64,000 bases of DNA, taken from the NCBI RefSeq assembly GCF_013166605.1, contig NZ_JABKKF010000011.1:34989-98988 (forward strand), in the 5' to 3' direction. Shown one piece after another: positions 16,072 through 25,350 of this stretch. The notes under the pieces are model-generated. The model saw only the letters and a list, made by a program, of their open reading frames with translations, made no database searches and was not told the origin of the DNA. The number at the start of each line of letters is the position of its first letter. Position 1 is the stretch's first letter. The position numbers were made by a program, and so were the translations under genes. Source of the stretch: Xylanibacter muris. Lineage in GTDB: Bacteria > Bacteroidota > Bacteroidia > Bacteroidales > Bacteroidaceae.

Positions 16072-17610
16072 ATGGCAAGAGAGAACAACAAGACCAGTAA
16101 GACAGGCAAGACAATACCGGTAGACAGCACTTACGGACACATTCAGCCACAGGCTTTAGATGTGGAAAAGGCCGTGCTCGGTGCCCTTATGATAGATAAG
16201 GACGCATACGCTGTAGTGTGCGAGATACTTTATCCGGAAAGTTTCTATGAGCCGAGAAATCAGATGATATATTCTGCCGTGCGCACCTTGAGTCTTGACG
16301 AGAAGCCGATAGATGTGCTTACAATAACCGACCAGCTTGCCAAGGACGGAAAGCTCGATGCGGTGGGAGGTCCGGTATATATTTCAGAGCTGTCATCGAG
16401 GGTGGCCTCGTCTGCAAATATAGAATATCATGCGCGCATAATAGCCCAGAAGTTTCTTGCACGCCAACTCATATCGTTTGCCAGCGTTATAGAGACGAAG
16501 GCTCTCGATGAGACTTCCGACATCGACGAGCTGATGCAGGAGGCCGAGGGGTCTCTGTTTGAACTCTCGCAGCGCAACATGAAGAAAGACTATACCCAGA
16601 TAGACCCCGTCATAAAGAATGCCGTGGATGTAATCCAGAAAGCTGCGGCAAACAAGGGTGGTCTTACAGGGGTGCCTACGGGATATAACAAGTTTGACGA
16701 CATCACCAGCGGCCTTCAGGCCAGCGACCTTGTCATCATAGCCGGCCGTCCTGCCATGGGAAAGACGTCGTTTGCCTTGTCTATGGCCAAGAATATTGCG
16801 GCCGACTATCAGGTGCCGATGGCGTTCTTCTCACTTGAAATGAGCAATGTGCAGCTCGTGAACCGTCTTATTTCCAACTGTTGCGAGATACCCGGCAGCA
16901 AGATTCTTAACGGACAGCTGCAGCCGGACGAGTGGGAGAGGCTTGACAAGCGTATGAACTCACTCATCGGAGCGCCGCTTTATGTGGACGATACTCCTGG
17001 ACTTTCGGTGTTTGAGCTGAGGACAAAGGCACGCCGTCTTGTGAGGGAACACGGTGTGAAAGTTATAATGATTGACTATCTGCAGCTGATGAACGCCAAC
17101 GGAATGAGGTTCAGCAGCCGACAGGAGGAGGTTTCCGTAATATCACGTTCTTTGAAAGGACTGGCAAAGGAGCTTGACATTCCTATTCTTGCGCTCAGTC
17201 AGTTGAACCGTGGTGTCGAGTCGCGTGAGGGAGCAGAGGGAAAACGTCCGCAGCTGAGCGATCTGCGTGAGTCGGGAGCCATAGAGCAGGATGCGGACAT
17301 GGTATTGTTTGTTCATCGCCCGGAATATTACCGTATATTTCAGGATGAGCAGGGGCGTGATCTACATGGCATGGCCCAGATAATAATAGCCAAGCACCGT
17401 AAAGGTGCCACGGGAGATGTACTGCTTACGTTCCGCAGTGAGTTTACAAGATTCGAGAATCCTGAGGATTCACGTTTCAAACCTGTGGCACAGACCGGTG
17501 GCGGAGAGATTATGGGTTCGAGAATCAACGGTACTGATTCGTCAAGTCCTGATATGGGCGGACTGCCTGAGGGATATGACCCGTTTGCCGGTGGTCCGGT
17601 GCCTTTCTGA
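16072..17610 (+). CDS. dnaB: Replicative DNA helicase DnaB
   Basis: The 512-residue protein has the DnaB N-terminal helical domain (about 25-130, EKAVLGALMIDKDAY), a linker, and a RecA-like ATPase. The Walker A is AGRPAMGKTSFALS, followed by FFSLEMSNVQL; the Walker B is VIMIDYLQLM, with LSQLNRGVESR and SDLRESGAIEQDADMV further on. It is the hexameric helicase that unwinds DNA at the replication fork. The frame extends upstream to 16012, but ATG 16072 follows the -7 box at 16041. The C-terminus ends in a Gly/Pro-rich tail. No intein is seen. It is convergent with the TPR gene. Confidence 0.96.
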   Translation: MARENNKTSKTGKTIPVDSTYGHIQPQALDVEKAVLGALMIDKDAYAVVCEILYPESFYEPRNQMIYSAVRTLSLDEKPIDVLTITDQLAKDGKLDAVGGPVYISELSSRVASSANIEYHARIIAQKFLARQLISFASVIETKALDETSDIDELMQEAEGSLFELSQRNMKKDYTQIDPVIKNAVDVIQKAAANKGGLTGVPTGYNKFDDITSGLQASDLVIIAGRPAMGKTSFALSMAKNIAADYQVPMAFFSLEMSNVQLVNRLISNCCEIPGSKILNGQLQPDEWERLDKRMNSLIGAPLYVDDTPGLSVFELRTKARRLVREHGVKVIMIDYLQLMNANGMRFSSRQEEVSVISRSLKGLAKELDIPILALSQLNRGVESREGAEGKRPQLSDLRESGAIEQDADMVLFVHRPEYYRIFQDEQGRDLHGMAQIIIAKHRKGATGDVLLTFRSEFTRFENPEDSRFKPVAQTGGGEIMGSRINGTDSSSPDMGGLPEGYDPFAGGPVPF

Positions 17611-17615
17611 TAAAA

Positions 17616-17660
17616 ATATTGTCAAGGATGTCATATTTTACGGTGCATCCTTGACAATAT
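17616..17660. terminator. Bidirectional terminator between dnaB and the TPR gene
   Basis: ATATTGTCAAGGATG at 17616-17630 is perfectly mirrored by CATCCTTGACAATAT at 17646-17660, a 15-bp stem with a 15-nt loop. It sits in the 57-bp gap between two convergent genes and can serve both. Confidence 0.8.
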
Positions 17661-17667
17661 ACTAATA

Positions 17668-19338
17668 TTACTTCGAATACTTTTCTATGAGTCCTTGTGC
17701 CTGTGTGTCGCCGAGTTCCTTTGCCTTGATCAGGTTCTTTATGCCTTCTTCCTTATTGCCTTTCAGACACTGGGCAAGTCCGAGGAAAAGATATCCGTCG
17801 CTTTCGGAAGCGTTGGCGGCGATACTCTTTGCAGCCGTTGCAGCGGCTTCGTCATACATGCCGACCCTTATTTCGAGCGAGGCCTTGTCTGCATAGTATA
17901 CGGTGTTGTCGGGCGCCATGGCTATTGCCGTTGTTATGTCGGATAGAGCCTGCTGGAACATCCGTCCGCCTATTTCGGCCTGATGGCGTATGTAGTAGAA
18001 GCGGTCGTTGACCTTTGTTTTCATAAGTTTCTCATATTCATTCAGGTCGTATACGGCCGGCCTGTAGTTTCCGGCTTCGATGTTTGCCTGTGCCCGTGCC
18101 AGGATATACGGTGCCGCGTTTTTCAGGTACGGTTTGCTGAACGTATTTACCGCACTGTCGAGCAGGGCAAGCATTGCAGTGGAGTCTTTCAGCATCAGTT
18201 TGCATTGTGATGCCTCGTAATACATTTCCGCTGTTTTTGTTCCGCTGTCTATAAGCTGTTTATAGATGTTGTATGCCTCATCGTATTTTTTCCTTGTGAA
18301 CAGAATCTCGCCTTTAAGCTGTCTGTATACAGGTATCGGATTTATGCTGAAAGCCTTTTCCGCCTGTTCGGCAGCCATGTCGAGACTCCATTTTCTGTAT
18401 GGAATCTCTGACTTTGTCAGTTCTTTGCGGAAAATCATCTGTGCATAGTTGTAGTGGACGTTGTCTTTCTTTTCTGCCAGTTCGAGGGCTTTTTCCATAT
18501 CCTTTGCAGCATCGTCGAAGTTGTCGGTGTTGGCCTCCATCTGTGCTCTTGACATATAACCGTCCGGAGCCTGTGGAAATTTGGCAATGAAGTCGCTGAT
18601 AATTTCCTTATACTTTGCCGTGTCTGGCATTGACGAGGCTACATACATTGTGAGTATGGCCTGGTCAAGCGAGTCGGGCAGGGCTGTTTTTATCAATGTG
18701 CTTTTCAGTGTGGCATCGTTGATGCTCAGTCCGTTTACAGCCATGCCGGCGGCAAATCCTGCGTCAACGGCAAATCCTGTCCCGGACTTGCTGTTGTCTG
18801 CCTGTATGACACCTATAGCCTCACCGTTGTCGTTCAGTGCAGGCAGTCCGGCAGAGTTTTCAGGCGCATCGACGCTTAAGGTGTAATATGTATGTCCGGT
18901 CATGAATGTCTCCTTGCGGCTCACGCTTCCGCCTGTTGCAGGGAGCGACTTTTTTACGGAATATGGCTGAATCCATATCTTTGCACCGTTGTCAGCTGCG
19001 GATGTTGAAACAGGAACTGGTATGGAGCGTTTTATGCTTACCTGGAATTTTGCAACATCGTATGTATCGTCGGCCCCTATGATGCATTCCACTGGACTTT
19101 CCTTGCCCTGTGCGTCTATGATGACGGCTTTGGATGCTCCCTTAAACGGTGTGAAGCAGCTTATTGCCTTTCCGTCCGTGCTGATGAAAAAGCCGTATGA
19201 GTTTCCGATGAGGCTTCCGTCCGCATTGAATGTCTTAAGGGTGAATAATGATTTTGCCGTCTTCTTTGTCCATGAAGGCTGTGCGATAATGATGACACAT
19301 GCAAGTAGGGCATGTGATAATAATATAAATCGTTTCAT
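17668..19338 (-). CDS. Exported TPR protein with degenerate trypsin-like domain
   Basis: The 556-residue protein has a signal peptide (about 1-20), an S1-type protease fold (about 25-225) and tetratricopeptide repeats in the rest (for example the segments around PQAPDGYMSRAQMEANTDNF and DNTVYYADKASLEIRVGMYDEA). In the protease part, the region that normally carries the catalytic histidine reads SCFTPFKGA, so the histidine is gone. The aspartate region DDTYDVAKF and a serine in ENSAGLPAL remain. It is therefore probably a binding protein, not a protease. It probably acts in the periplasm. It follows recN on the same strand, 16 bp apart. Confidence 0.8.
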   Translation of the reverse strand: MKRFILLSHALLACVIIIAQPSWTKKTAKSLFTLKTFNADGSLIGNSYGFFISTDGKAISCFTPFKGASKAVIIDAQGKESPVECIIGADDTYDVAKFQVSIKRSIPVPVSTSAADNGAKIWIQPYSVKKSLPATGGSVSRKETFMTGHTYYTLSVDAPENSAGLPALNDNGEAIGVIQADNSKSGTGFAVDAGFAAGMAVNGLSINDATLKSTLIKTALPDSLDQAILTMYVASSMPDTAKYKEIISDFIAKFPQAPDGYMSRAQMEANTDNFDDAAKDMEKALELAEKKDNVHYNYAQMIFRKELTKSEIPYRKWSLDMAAEQAEKAFSINPIPVYRQLKGEILFTRKKYDEAYNIYKQLIDSGTKTAEMYYEASQCKLMLKDSTAMLALLDSAVNTFSKPYLKNAAPYILARAQANIEAGNYRPAVYDLNEYEKLMKTKVNDRFYYIRHQAEIGGRMFQQALSDITTAIAMAPDNTVYYADKASLEIRVGMYDEAAATAAKSIAANASESDGYLFLGLAQCLKGNKEEGIKNLIKAKELGDTQAQGLIEKYSK

Positions 19339-19354
19339 ACTGTTTTGATATGTC

Positions 19355-21013
19355 TTATAGTTTCAAGAACTCTCTGGCGTTGTTTATTGCCGCTTCCGTC
19401 ACGTCGCTTCCGCTCAGCATCTGTGCAATCTCGTTGATGCGCTCCTGTTGTGAGAGTCTGAGCATGTGGCTGACCGTCCCGTCGGGAGTATCTTCTTTAA
19501 GTACTTTATAATGGTTCTTTCCGAGCGCGGCAATCTGCGGCAGATGGGTTATATTGATAACCTGCCTGTTGTTTTCGCCCATCTGTTGCATTATATATGC
19601 CATCTTCTCTGCTATTTTTCCGCTTACGCCCGTGTCTATCTCATCGAAAATTATAGTCGGGAGCTTCACCGCTCCGCTTATCATGGCTTTCAGCGAAAGC
19701 ATCACACGCGCTATCTCACCTCCCGATGCCACTTGGTATATCGGCTGTATGGTTCCGTTTTTGTTTGCACAGAACATAAAGGCGACTTTGTCTGCACCGT
19801 TTGCATTGAACGGGCATGGCTCGAGTATGATTCTGAACACTGCATTGGGCATTCCGAGTGATGCGAGGTTGTCGAGAAGGTGTGTCTCTATCTTTGCGGA
19901 GGCTTTCTTGCGCATTTCTGTCAGAATGCCGGCCTTCTGCGAGCATATATCTCTGAGCCTATTCACTTCGTCTTCAGTCTCTTTCAGCATGAAACCGCTG
20001 TTCTCGATTGTATCCAACCTTGTTCTTATGCTTTCCCGTTCCTGTATGAGAGCCGCAACGCTCTCACATCGGTATTTCTTTTCCAGGTCGTACAGCTTGT
20101 CAAGCCTGTTGTTCATCGAGTCAAGTTCGGAAGGATCGAATGCGACATTTTCGAGCATCGAACTTACTTCTCCGGAGATATCCTTCAGTTCTATGTAGCA
20201 GCTGTCAAGCCTTTCGTAAAGAGCCTTTGCTTCCGGCATGATGTCTGCAATGCCGTTTATGGCGTTTGCCGCTGTCTTTACGCTGTCTACAGCTCCTGAA
20301 CCGTCCTGTGAAAGCGAGGAGTCGGTCTCATACAGAGCTGTCTTTATATCCTCTGTATGACTCATCGCCGTGGTTTTCTGTTCGAGTTCTTCCTGTTCTC
20401 CGTCTGTGAGGCGGGCATTGTCAAGCTCGTCAAACTGGAATTGAAGGAAATCGGCATTTATTCTGTTCTGCTCGATTTCCTCTTTCATCCTTTCAAGTCT
20501 TGCGCTTGCATCCTTATAGTCCGTGAAAGCTTTCCGGTAAGCGGTGATTTCATTTGTATCGGCGGCGATTATGTCTACGACATCAAGCTGGAAGTCTTGT
20601 TTTCCAAGCAACAGGTTCTTATGCTGGCTATGTACGTCTACGAGCTGTTCTCCGAGTTCTTTAAGGAGCGAAAGCGATGCCGGTGTGTCATTGATGAACG
20701 CCCTGCTTTTGCCGGATGCTGTCAGTTCGCGTCTTATGATGCAGTCTGTGTCGTCATATTCAATGTCGTTTTGTTCAAAAAATGGTTGCATACCATATTT
20801 AGACAGGTCGAAATGAGCCTCTATCACACATTTGTCCGCTCCTTTTTTTATGGCCTTGGAGTCTGCGCGCTGTCCAAGCAGCAGTGCTATCGCACCGAGT
20901 ATGATGCTTTTTCCCGCACCTGTCTCACCTGTTATGACAGAAAAGCCGTTTTCAAATCCTACATCGAGTTTCTCTATCAGGGTATAGTTTCTGATATATA
21001 GTTGTCTAAGCAT
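19355..21013 (-). CDS. recN: DNA repair protein RecN
   Basis: The 552-residue SMC-like ATPase acts in double-strand break repair. The N-terminal half of the ATPase has Walker A GETGAGKSIILGA (about 30-42) and QHKNLL; a long coiled coil fills about 150-360; the C-terminal half has the signature ASGGEIARVMLSLK and Walker B TIIFDEIDTGVSGKIA. Length and order match RecN exactly. It sits between the DUF4835 gene (3 bp) and the TPR gene, in a run that begins with dnaN. Confidence 0.95.
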   Translation of the reverse strand: MLRQLYIRNYTLIEKLDVGFENGFSVITGETGAGKSIILGAIALLLGQRADSKAIKKGADKCVIEAHFDLSKYGMQPFFEQNDIEYDDTDCIIRRELTASGKSRAFINDTPASLSLLKELGEQLVDVHSQHKNLLLGKQDFQLDVVDIIAADTNEITAYRKAFTDYKDASARLERMKEEIEQNRINADFLQFQFDELDNARLTDGEQEELEQKTTAMSHTEDIKTALYETDSSLSQDGSGAVDSVKTAANAINGIADIMPEAKALYERLDSCYIELKDISGEVSSMLENVAFDPSELDSMNNRLDKLYDLEKKYRCESVAALIQERESIRTRLDTIENSGFMLKETEDEVNRLRDICSQKAGILTEMRKKASAKIETHLLDNLASLGMPNAVFRIILEPCPFNANGADKVAFMFCANKNGTIQPIYQVASGGEIARVMLSLKAMISGAVKLPTIIFDEIDTGVSGKIAEKMAYIMQQMGENNRQVINITHLPQIAALGKNHYKVLKEDTPDGTVSHMLRLSQQERINEIAQMLSGSDVTEAAINNAREFLKL

Positions 21014-21016
21014 TGT

Positions 21017-21934
21017 CTATTCCTTTATTTTGTTCCATGAGGTGCTTTGTGATGCGTTTATTCCCATCATGATTTCAAATACCGATTCTTTTTCCTTTTG
21101 AGTGCCTTTACCTTTATATATATTGGCGATCTCATCTTTTTTATAGTCTGTCCATATCTGTGGAAGCATGCTCAGCGGTTTGTCCTCATGTGCTTTTTTG
21201 AGGTCTTCCTCAATTGCGGTTGTGATGTTGGTCCGTCCGCGTTCCGCATTGCCTGCCATTTCGTCCAGTCCGTTGCGGTAATAGTCGTATTGGAGTTTTC
21301 GGAAAGGCTTCATGCTCTCGTCCATATAATCGTTGATGATGGCAAACCGGTTTCGGCTGTTATCAAAGGCTTTCCATCCTGTGAATTGCAGGTTCTGGGC
21401 ATTGTTCACCAGGTTAAGGCATCTTTGCAGTATGTCTGTACCGCCTTGCGGTGAAAAGGAGTCGAGGTCGAGGCCGATTATGAGATAGGCATAATAGGCA
21501 AAAAGCGCGGTCAGCTGGTTGTCGACGGTCTCCTCATTGAAATTAAGCTGGTCAAACTGTGCAAACTCGAAGTTGAAGTCCGCATCGCGGTTGTTATACA
21601 GTATGGTGTTATATTGTGAATTGTATACCGGACGGTTGGCCTGTATCATTGCCGAACATTCAAACAAATTGGTTGTCTTGTCGTATTTGTTCACGGTTAT
21701 GTTGAAACTGCATGTTATCCTTTCGTTATTCTGAAACTGCAGGTCAGTCCACTGCCTTTCGTTTACAAACTGTTCTATCGTCTGCTGCAGATTCTCAAAT
21801 ACTGCCACATCTGTTACTCCCACTTTGCTGTGGTTGATGTTTATCTTGGCCTGAAGTTCCTGTGCCGTTGCCGTACCGGAGACGAAAACAGCCCCAAGCA
21901 CCATAACGATGATGTATATAATGCGTTGTTTCAT
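21017..21934 (-). CDS. DUF4835 family exported protein (PorD-like)
   Basis: The 305-residue protein has a signal peptide (cleavage near TATAQ-ELQAK) and the Bacteroidetes DUF4835 pattern: AKININHSKVGVTDVAVFENLQ, NERQWTDLQF, NRPVYNSQYNT, FNEETVDNQLTALFAYYAYLIIGLDLDSFSPQGG. The family is linked by annotation to the type IX secretion protein PorD, but I cannot confirm that role from sequence. The gene is tightly packed between coaBC and recN, a common order in this phylum. Likely periplasmic. Confidence 0.85.
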   Translation of the reverse strand: MKQRIIYIIVMVLGAVFVSGTATAQELQAKININHSKVGVTDVAVFENLQQTIEQFVNERQWTDLQFQNNERITCSFNITVNKYDKTTNLFECSAMIQANRPVYNSQYNTILYNNRDADFNFEFAQFDQLNFNEETVDNQLTALFAYYAYLIIGLDLDSFSPQGGTDILQRCLNLVNNAQNLQFTGWKAFDNSRNRFAIINDYMDESMKPFRKLQYDYYRNGLDEMAGNAERGRTNITTAIEEDLKKAHEDKPLSMLPQIWTDYKKDEIANIYKGKGTQKEKESVFEIMMGINASQSTSWNKIKE

Positions 21935-21957
21935 ATATAAAAATGTGATTGTTTTTA

Positions 21958-23169
21958 TTATCCTAAGGCATGTTCCAGTTCATCGGCGATGTCTTTCGCT
22001 ACCTCGGCCTTGCTTTTCTTAGGAAACTTTTTCCTGCTGTTCTTTGACAGAATCGTTATCATGTTCTCGTCAGAACGGAAGCATGTGCCTTCGTTACGCA
22101 GTGAGTTAAGCACGATAAAGTCGAGGTTCTTGCGTTCGAGCTTGCCCTTTGCATTGTTTTCCTCGTCATTTGTCTCAAGTGCGAAGCCGACAAGTTTCTG
22201 GTTGGCCTTTTTCATCTTGCCGAGCTGTGCGGCAATGTCGTGAGTGGGTTGCAGACGTATTACAAGGTCTTCTTTCTCTCTCTTTATTTTTCTTTCAGCC
22301 ACCTCTGCCGGCATGAAGTCGGCCACGGCCGCGCATAGTATTGCGGCATCGCAATCTTTAAATGCCCCGATGGCAGCCCGGTACATCTGTTCGCAACTTT
22401 CAACGTCCGTGCGGTGTATGTTCCGATTTGAGGTCTTTAAAGCTACCGGTCCGGCAATCAGTATTACTTCGGCTCCTCTTTCCGCACACTCTTCGGCGAT
22501 GGCAAATCCCATTTTCCCGCTTGAATAGTTGCCGATGAATCTTACCGGATCTATCTTCTCGTAGGTCGGACCAGCCGTAATCATTATTCTCTTTCCCTTC
22601 AGGGATGACTGCCGTGCCTGTTCTTTCGTATCAAAGAAGCTGCTGAGTGTTTCCACGATACGGTCGGGCTCCTCCATGCGTCCTTTTCCTTCAAGACCGC
22701 TGGCAAGGAATCCGCTTTCCGGCTCTATGATGCGGTTGCCGTATGAACGCAGTATATTGAGATTGTTCTGTGTGGAAGGGTGTGCGTACATGTCGAGATC
22801 CATGGCCGGAGCTATGAATACAGGTGCTTTCATCGACAGGTATGTCGTGATGAGCATATTGTCGGCTATTCCGTGTGCCATCTTGCCGATGGTTGCCGCT
22901 GTGCATGGAGCGATAAGCATGGCATCAGCCCATAATCCCAGATCCACATGACTGTTCCATGTGCCGTCGCGTTGTGAGAAAAATTCGCTTACTACCGGTT
23001 TGTGTGTGAGTGCGGACAGTGTTATCGGGGTGATGAACTCTTTTCCGGCAGGTGTTATTACAACCTGCACTTCCGCACCTTGCCTGATTAATCCACGAAT
23101 GGTATAACAGGCTTTATATGCAGCGATCGAGCCTGTTATACCATATACTATCTTTTTGCCTTTTAGCAT
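21958..23169 (-). CDS. coaBC: Bifunctional phosphopantothenoylcysteine decarboxylase/phosphopantothenate-cysteine ligase
   Basis: The 403-residue protein carries out two steps of coenzyme A synthesis. The N-terminal CoaC flavoprotein (about 1-190) starts GKKIVYGITGSIAAYKACY and has the FMN/substrate region APAMDLDMYAHPSTQNNL. The C-terminal CoaB ligase begins KGKRIMITAGPTYEKIDPVRFIGN-type sequence with SSGKMGFA, and ends with the KRKNLDFIVLNSL region. Length is normal for the fused form. It lies 10 bp after the exonuclease gene in the dnaN unit. Confidence 0.95.
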   Translation of the reverse strand: MLKGKKIVYGITGSIAAYKACYTIRGLIRQGAEVQVVITPAGKEFITPITLSALTHKPVVSEFFSQRDGTWNSHVDLGLWADAMLIAPCTAATIGKMAHGIADNMLITTYLSMKAPVFIAPAMDLDMYAHPSTQNNLNILRSYGNRIIEPESGFLASGLEGKGRMEEPDRIVETLSSFFDTKEQARQSSLKGKRIMITAGPTYEKIDPVRFIGNYSSGKMGFAIAEECAERGAEVILIAGPVALKTSNRNIHRTDVESCEQMYRAAIGAFKDCDAAILCAAVADFMPAEVAERKIKREKEDLVIRLQPTHDIAAQLGKMKKANQKLVGFALETNDEENNAKGKLERKNLDFIVLNSLRNEGTCFRSDENMITILSKNSRKKFPKKSKAEVAKDIADELEHALG

Positions 23170-23179
23170 AATGTCTTTG

Positions 23180-24034
23180 TTACATGAACTTACTTGCCTT
23201 GAGCCTTATACGTGTCAGCACCTGCTTGGTGTTGTATGTAAAGTCTCCAGAGAGAATCCAGCTATAATATCCCGGATCGTATCGCAGCACGCTTGCAACG
23301 GTTTCTCCCTTGTGTTTTCCAAAGTTGAACACCTCTACCTTCACAGGATTCCCGTCGGCATCCATGACGGGCTTGCCGTTGGCATCCTTTGCGTCTGCCC
23401 ATACAATCCGTCCGGCAAAGTCGACATTCTGGTTCTGCCTGGAAAACTCTGCAAGGAAATCCATATCGTTGTAAAGCCTGCGTTCCGGATCCTCTTCGGT
23501 TTCCGGATTATATTTGTCGAGTTGTCCCATCAGTACCCTGTAAGTAGCCTCAGTGTCCTGATCTGCGCGGTGTGCCTCGAAATCATCCTCCATGGAACGT
23601 CCGCAGTAGAACTTATATGCCGCGGCAAGGTTTCTGCGCTCCATTTTATGGAATATAGTCTGTGCGTCTATCAGGCGACATTTTGAAAAGTCGAAGTTTA
23701 CCCCTGCGCGCAAGAACTCTTCAGCAAGCATCGGAATGTCGAAATGGTTTGAATTGAATCCGGCGAAATCGCATCCGGTAAAGTCGTTGGCGAGGTTTGT
23801 TGCTATATCCTTGAATTTAGGCTTGTCCGCTACATCGCTGTCTGACAGTCCTGTAAGGTCTGTTACCATCTGCGGGATAGGCTTTCCCGGATTTATGATA
23901 TGATTGTGGCGTTCTTCCTTTCCGTCTGGGTGCACCTTTATGTATGATATTTGTATAATCCTGTCGTTCACCAAGTCGAGCCCTGTTGTCTCAAGGTCGA
24001 AAATGACGATGGGCTTTTGCAAATTCAGCTTCAT
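23180..24034 (-). CDS. DnaQ-like 3'-5' exonuclease
   Basis: The 284-residue protein begins with the DEDD exonuclease motif I, IVIFDLETTGLDLVNDRIIQ. Motif II is GFNSNHFDIPML (about 94-105) and motif III AHRADQDTEATYRVL (about 155-169), so all catalytic acids are present (DEDDh type). The C-terminal 70 residues carry FNFGKHKGETVASVL ... DPGYYSWIL, a small add-on often found on such nucleases. It resembles the proofreading epsilon subunit but may be a general repair exonuclease. Position next to dnaN supports a replication or repair role. Confidence 0.9.
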   Translation of the reverse strand: MKLNLQKPIVIFDLETTGLDLVNDRIIQISYIKVHPDGKEERHNHIINPGKPIPQMVTDLTGLSDSDVADKPKFKDIATNLANDFTGCDFAGFNSNHFDIPMLAEEFLRAGVNFDFSKCRLIDAQTIFHKMERRNLAAAYKFYCGRSMEDDFEAHRADQDTEATYRVLMGQLDKYNPETEEDPERRLYNDMDFLAEFSRQNQNVDFAGRIVWADAKDANGKPVMDADGNPVKVEVFNFGKHKGETVASVLRYDPGYYSWILSGDFTYNTKQVLTRIRLKASKFM

Positions 24035-24067
24035 TATCTGTTAATTATTATGTTCATTTATAAATAA

Positions 24068-25192
24068 TCAGTCGTTAATGAGCATAGGCATCATAAGCAT
24101 CAGCACATCCTGGTCTTCCGGCTGTTCTGTCGGAAGCACGAGGCCTGCACGGCTTGGATCCGCAAGCTGGATGTTGATGTCCTGGCATTCGAAGTTGCTG
24201 AGAATCTCTATAAATGACGAGCCTTTGAAACCGATGTTCATAGGCATTCCGTTATAATCGCACATTATGCTTTCCGTGGCGGTTTTTGAGAAATCATAGT
24301 CTTCGGCATCGAGCTGAAGGGTACTGCCTTCGATGTGGAATCTCACAAGGTTGCTTGAACCGTTTGCAAACGGTTGTACACGCTTGAGTGCGCTCAGCAG
24401 CGTACTTCTGTCTACTGTCAGCTGGTTGGGGTTGCTTTGGGGAATTACAGAGCTGTAATTCGGGTAGCGGCCTTCTATCAGACGGCATATTATCTGTGTG
24501 TCGCCATATTCGATTTTTGCATTTCTGCTGTTGAATATGATGCTGGCTTCCATTCCTTCCTTTCCGAGAATGCTCTTAAGCAGGTTTGCCGGTTTTTTAG
24601 GCATTATGAATGATGCAGGCTGCTCACTTTTTACTGTGAATATCTTGTTGCGCACAAGTTTGTGGCCGTCGCTTGCCACAATTGCCAGACAGTCGGGGGT
24701 GAGGTCGAAATAGATGCCGTTCATTACCGGTCGCAACTCATCCTGGGCCGTAGCGAATATTGAACGGTTGATGTTTTCTGCCAATATGCTGTCGGGCAGG
24801 GTTATCTGTGTGGCGTCTTCCGTCACATCCTGCATTTTGGGAAATTCATCGGTGCTTTCAATGGGCAGAGAGAAATGTCCGTTCTGGTATACAATCTTCG
24901 CAAGACGCTCGTTGTTGTTTATTTCAAAAGTGATGGGTTGTTCTGAAAATCCTTTCACAGCCTCAAGCAGGTCGTGGCTGTTTACGGCAAAGCTTCCGTC
25001 GCTGTCGGCCTCGTTGAGCTCTATTGCCGTAGTCATGGTATTTTCGTTGTCGGATGCCGTAAGGCTCAGTTTGTTTCCTGTTATCTCAAATACAAAGTCT
25101 GCCAGTATGGGAAGCGAGTTCTTACTGTTGATAACTCTTGATAGCGCATTTAGTTTTCCGCTTAGTGCTGTGCTTGATAACGTAAATTTCAT
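24068..25192 (-). CDS. dnaN: DNA polymerase III sliding clamp (beta subunit)
   Basis: The 374-residue protein has three similar clamp domains of about 120 residues. It begins MKFTLSSTALSGKLNALSRVIN and ends with the clamp-like LMMPMLIND; RPVMNGIYFDL marks the start of the second domain, and the third ends with FLAPTDQP-like VLPTEQPEDQDVLMLMMP. It forms the dimeric ring that holds the polymerase on DNA. A promoter with both boxes lies upstream, divergent from the DUF3127 gene. It heads a minus-strand run with the exonuclease, coaBC, DUF4835, recN and the TPR gene. Confidence 0.96.
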   Translation of the reverse strand: MKFTLSSTALSGKLNALSRVINSKNSLPILADFVFEITGNKLSLTASDNENTMTTAIELNEADSDGSFAVNSHDLLEAVKGFSEQPITFEINNNERLAKIVYQNGHFSLPIESTDEFPKMQDVTEDATQITLPDSILAENINRSIFATAQDELRPVMNGIYFDLTPDCLAIVASDGHKLVRNKIFTVKSEQPASFIMPKKPANLLKSILGKEGMEASIIFNSRNAKIEYGDTQIICRLIEGRYPNYSSVIPQSNPNQLTVDRSTLLSALKRVQPFANGSSNLVRFHIEGSTLQLDAEDYDFSKTATESIMCDYNGMPMNIGFKGSSFIEILSNFECQDINIQLADPSRAGLVLPTEQPEDQDVLMLMMPMLIND

Positions 25193-25228
25193 TATTGTTT
25201 GTTTTAAAGTTTCATATATAATTGACTA

Positions 25229-25260
25229 CAAAAATACATATTTGTTGTCTTAACAGCAAA
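25229..25260 (-). promoter_or_regulatory. dnaN promoter with -33 and -7 boxes
   Basis: On the minus strand TTTG (25257-25260) is followed after 20 bp by TATTTTTG (25229-25236), matching the Bacteroidetes TTTG-N19/21-TAnnTTTG promoter. The leader to the ATG is about 30 nt. Confidence 0.7.
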
Positions 25261-25350
25261 AAAAAACTTGGAAATGTTGCAGGTTTTAAAACTATTTTTG
25301 TAATTTCGCAAACAGTTATTCTAAAAACAACAAAAACAATATCATATAAA

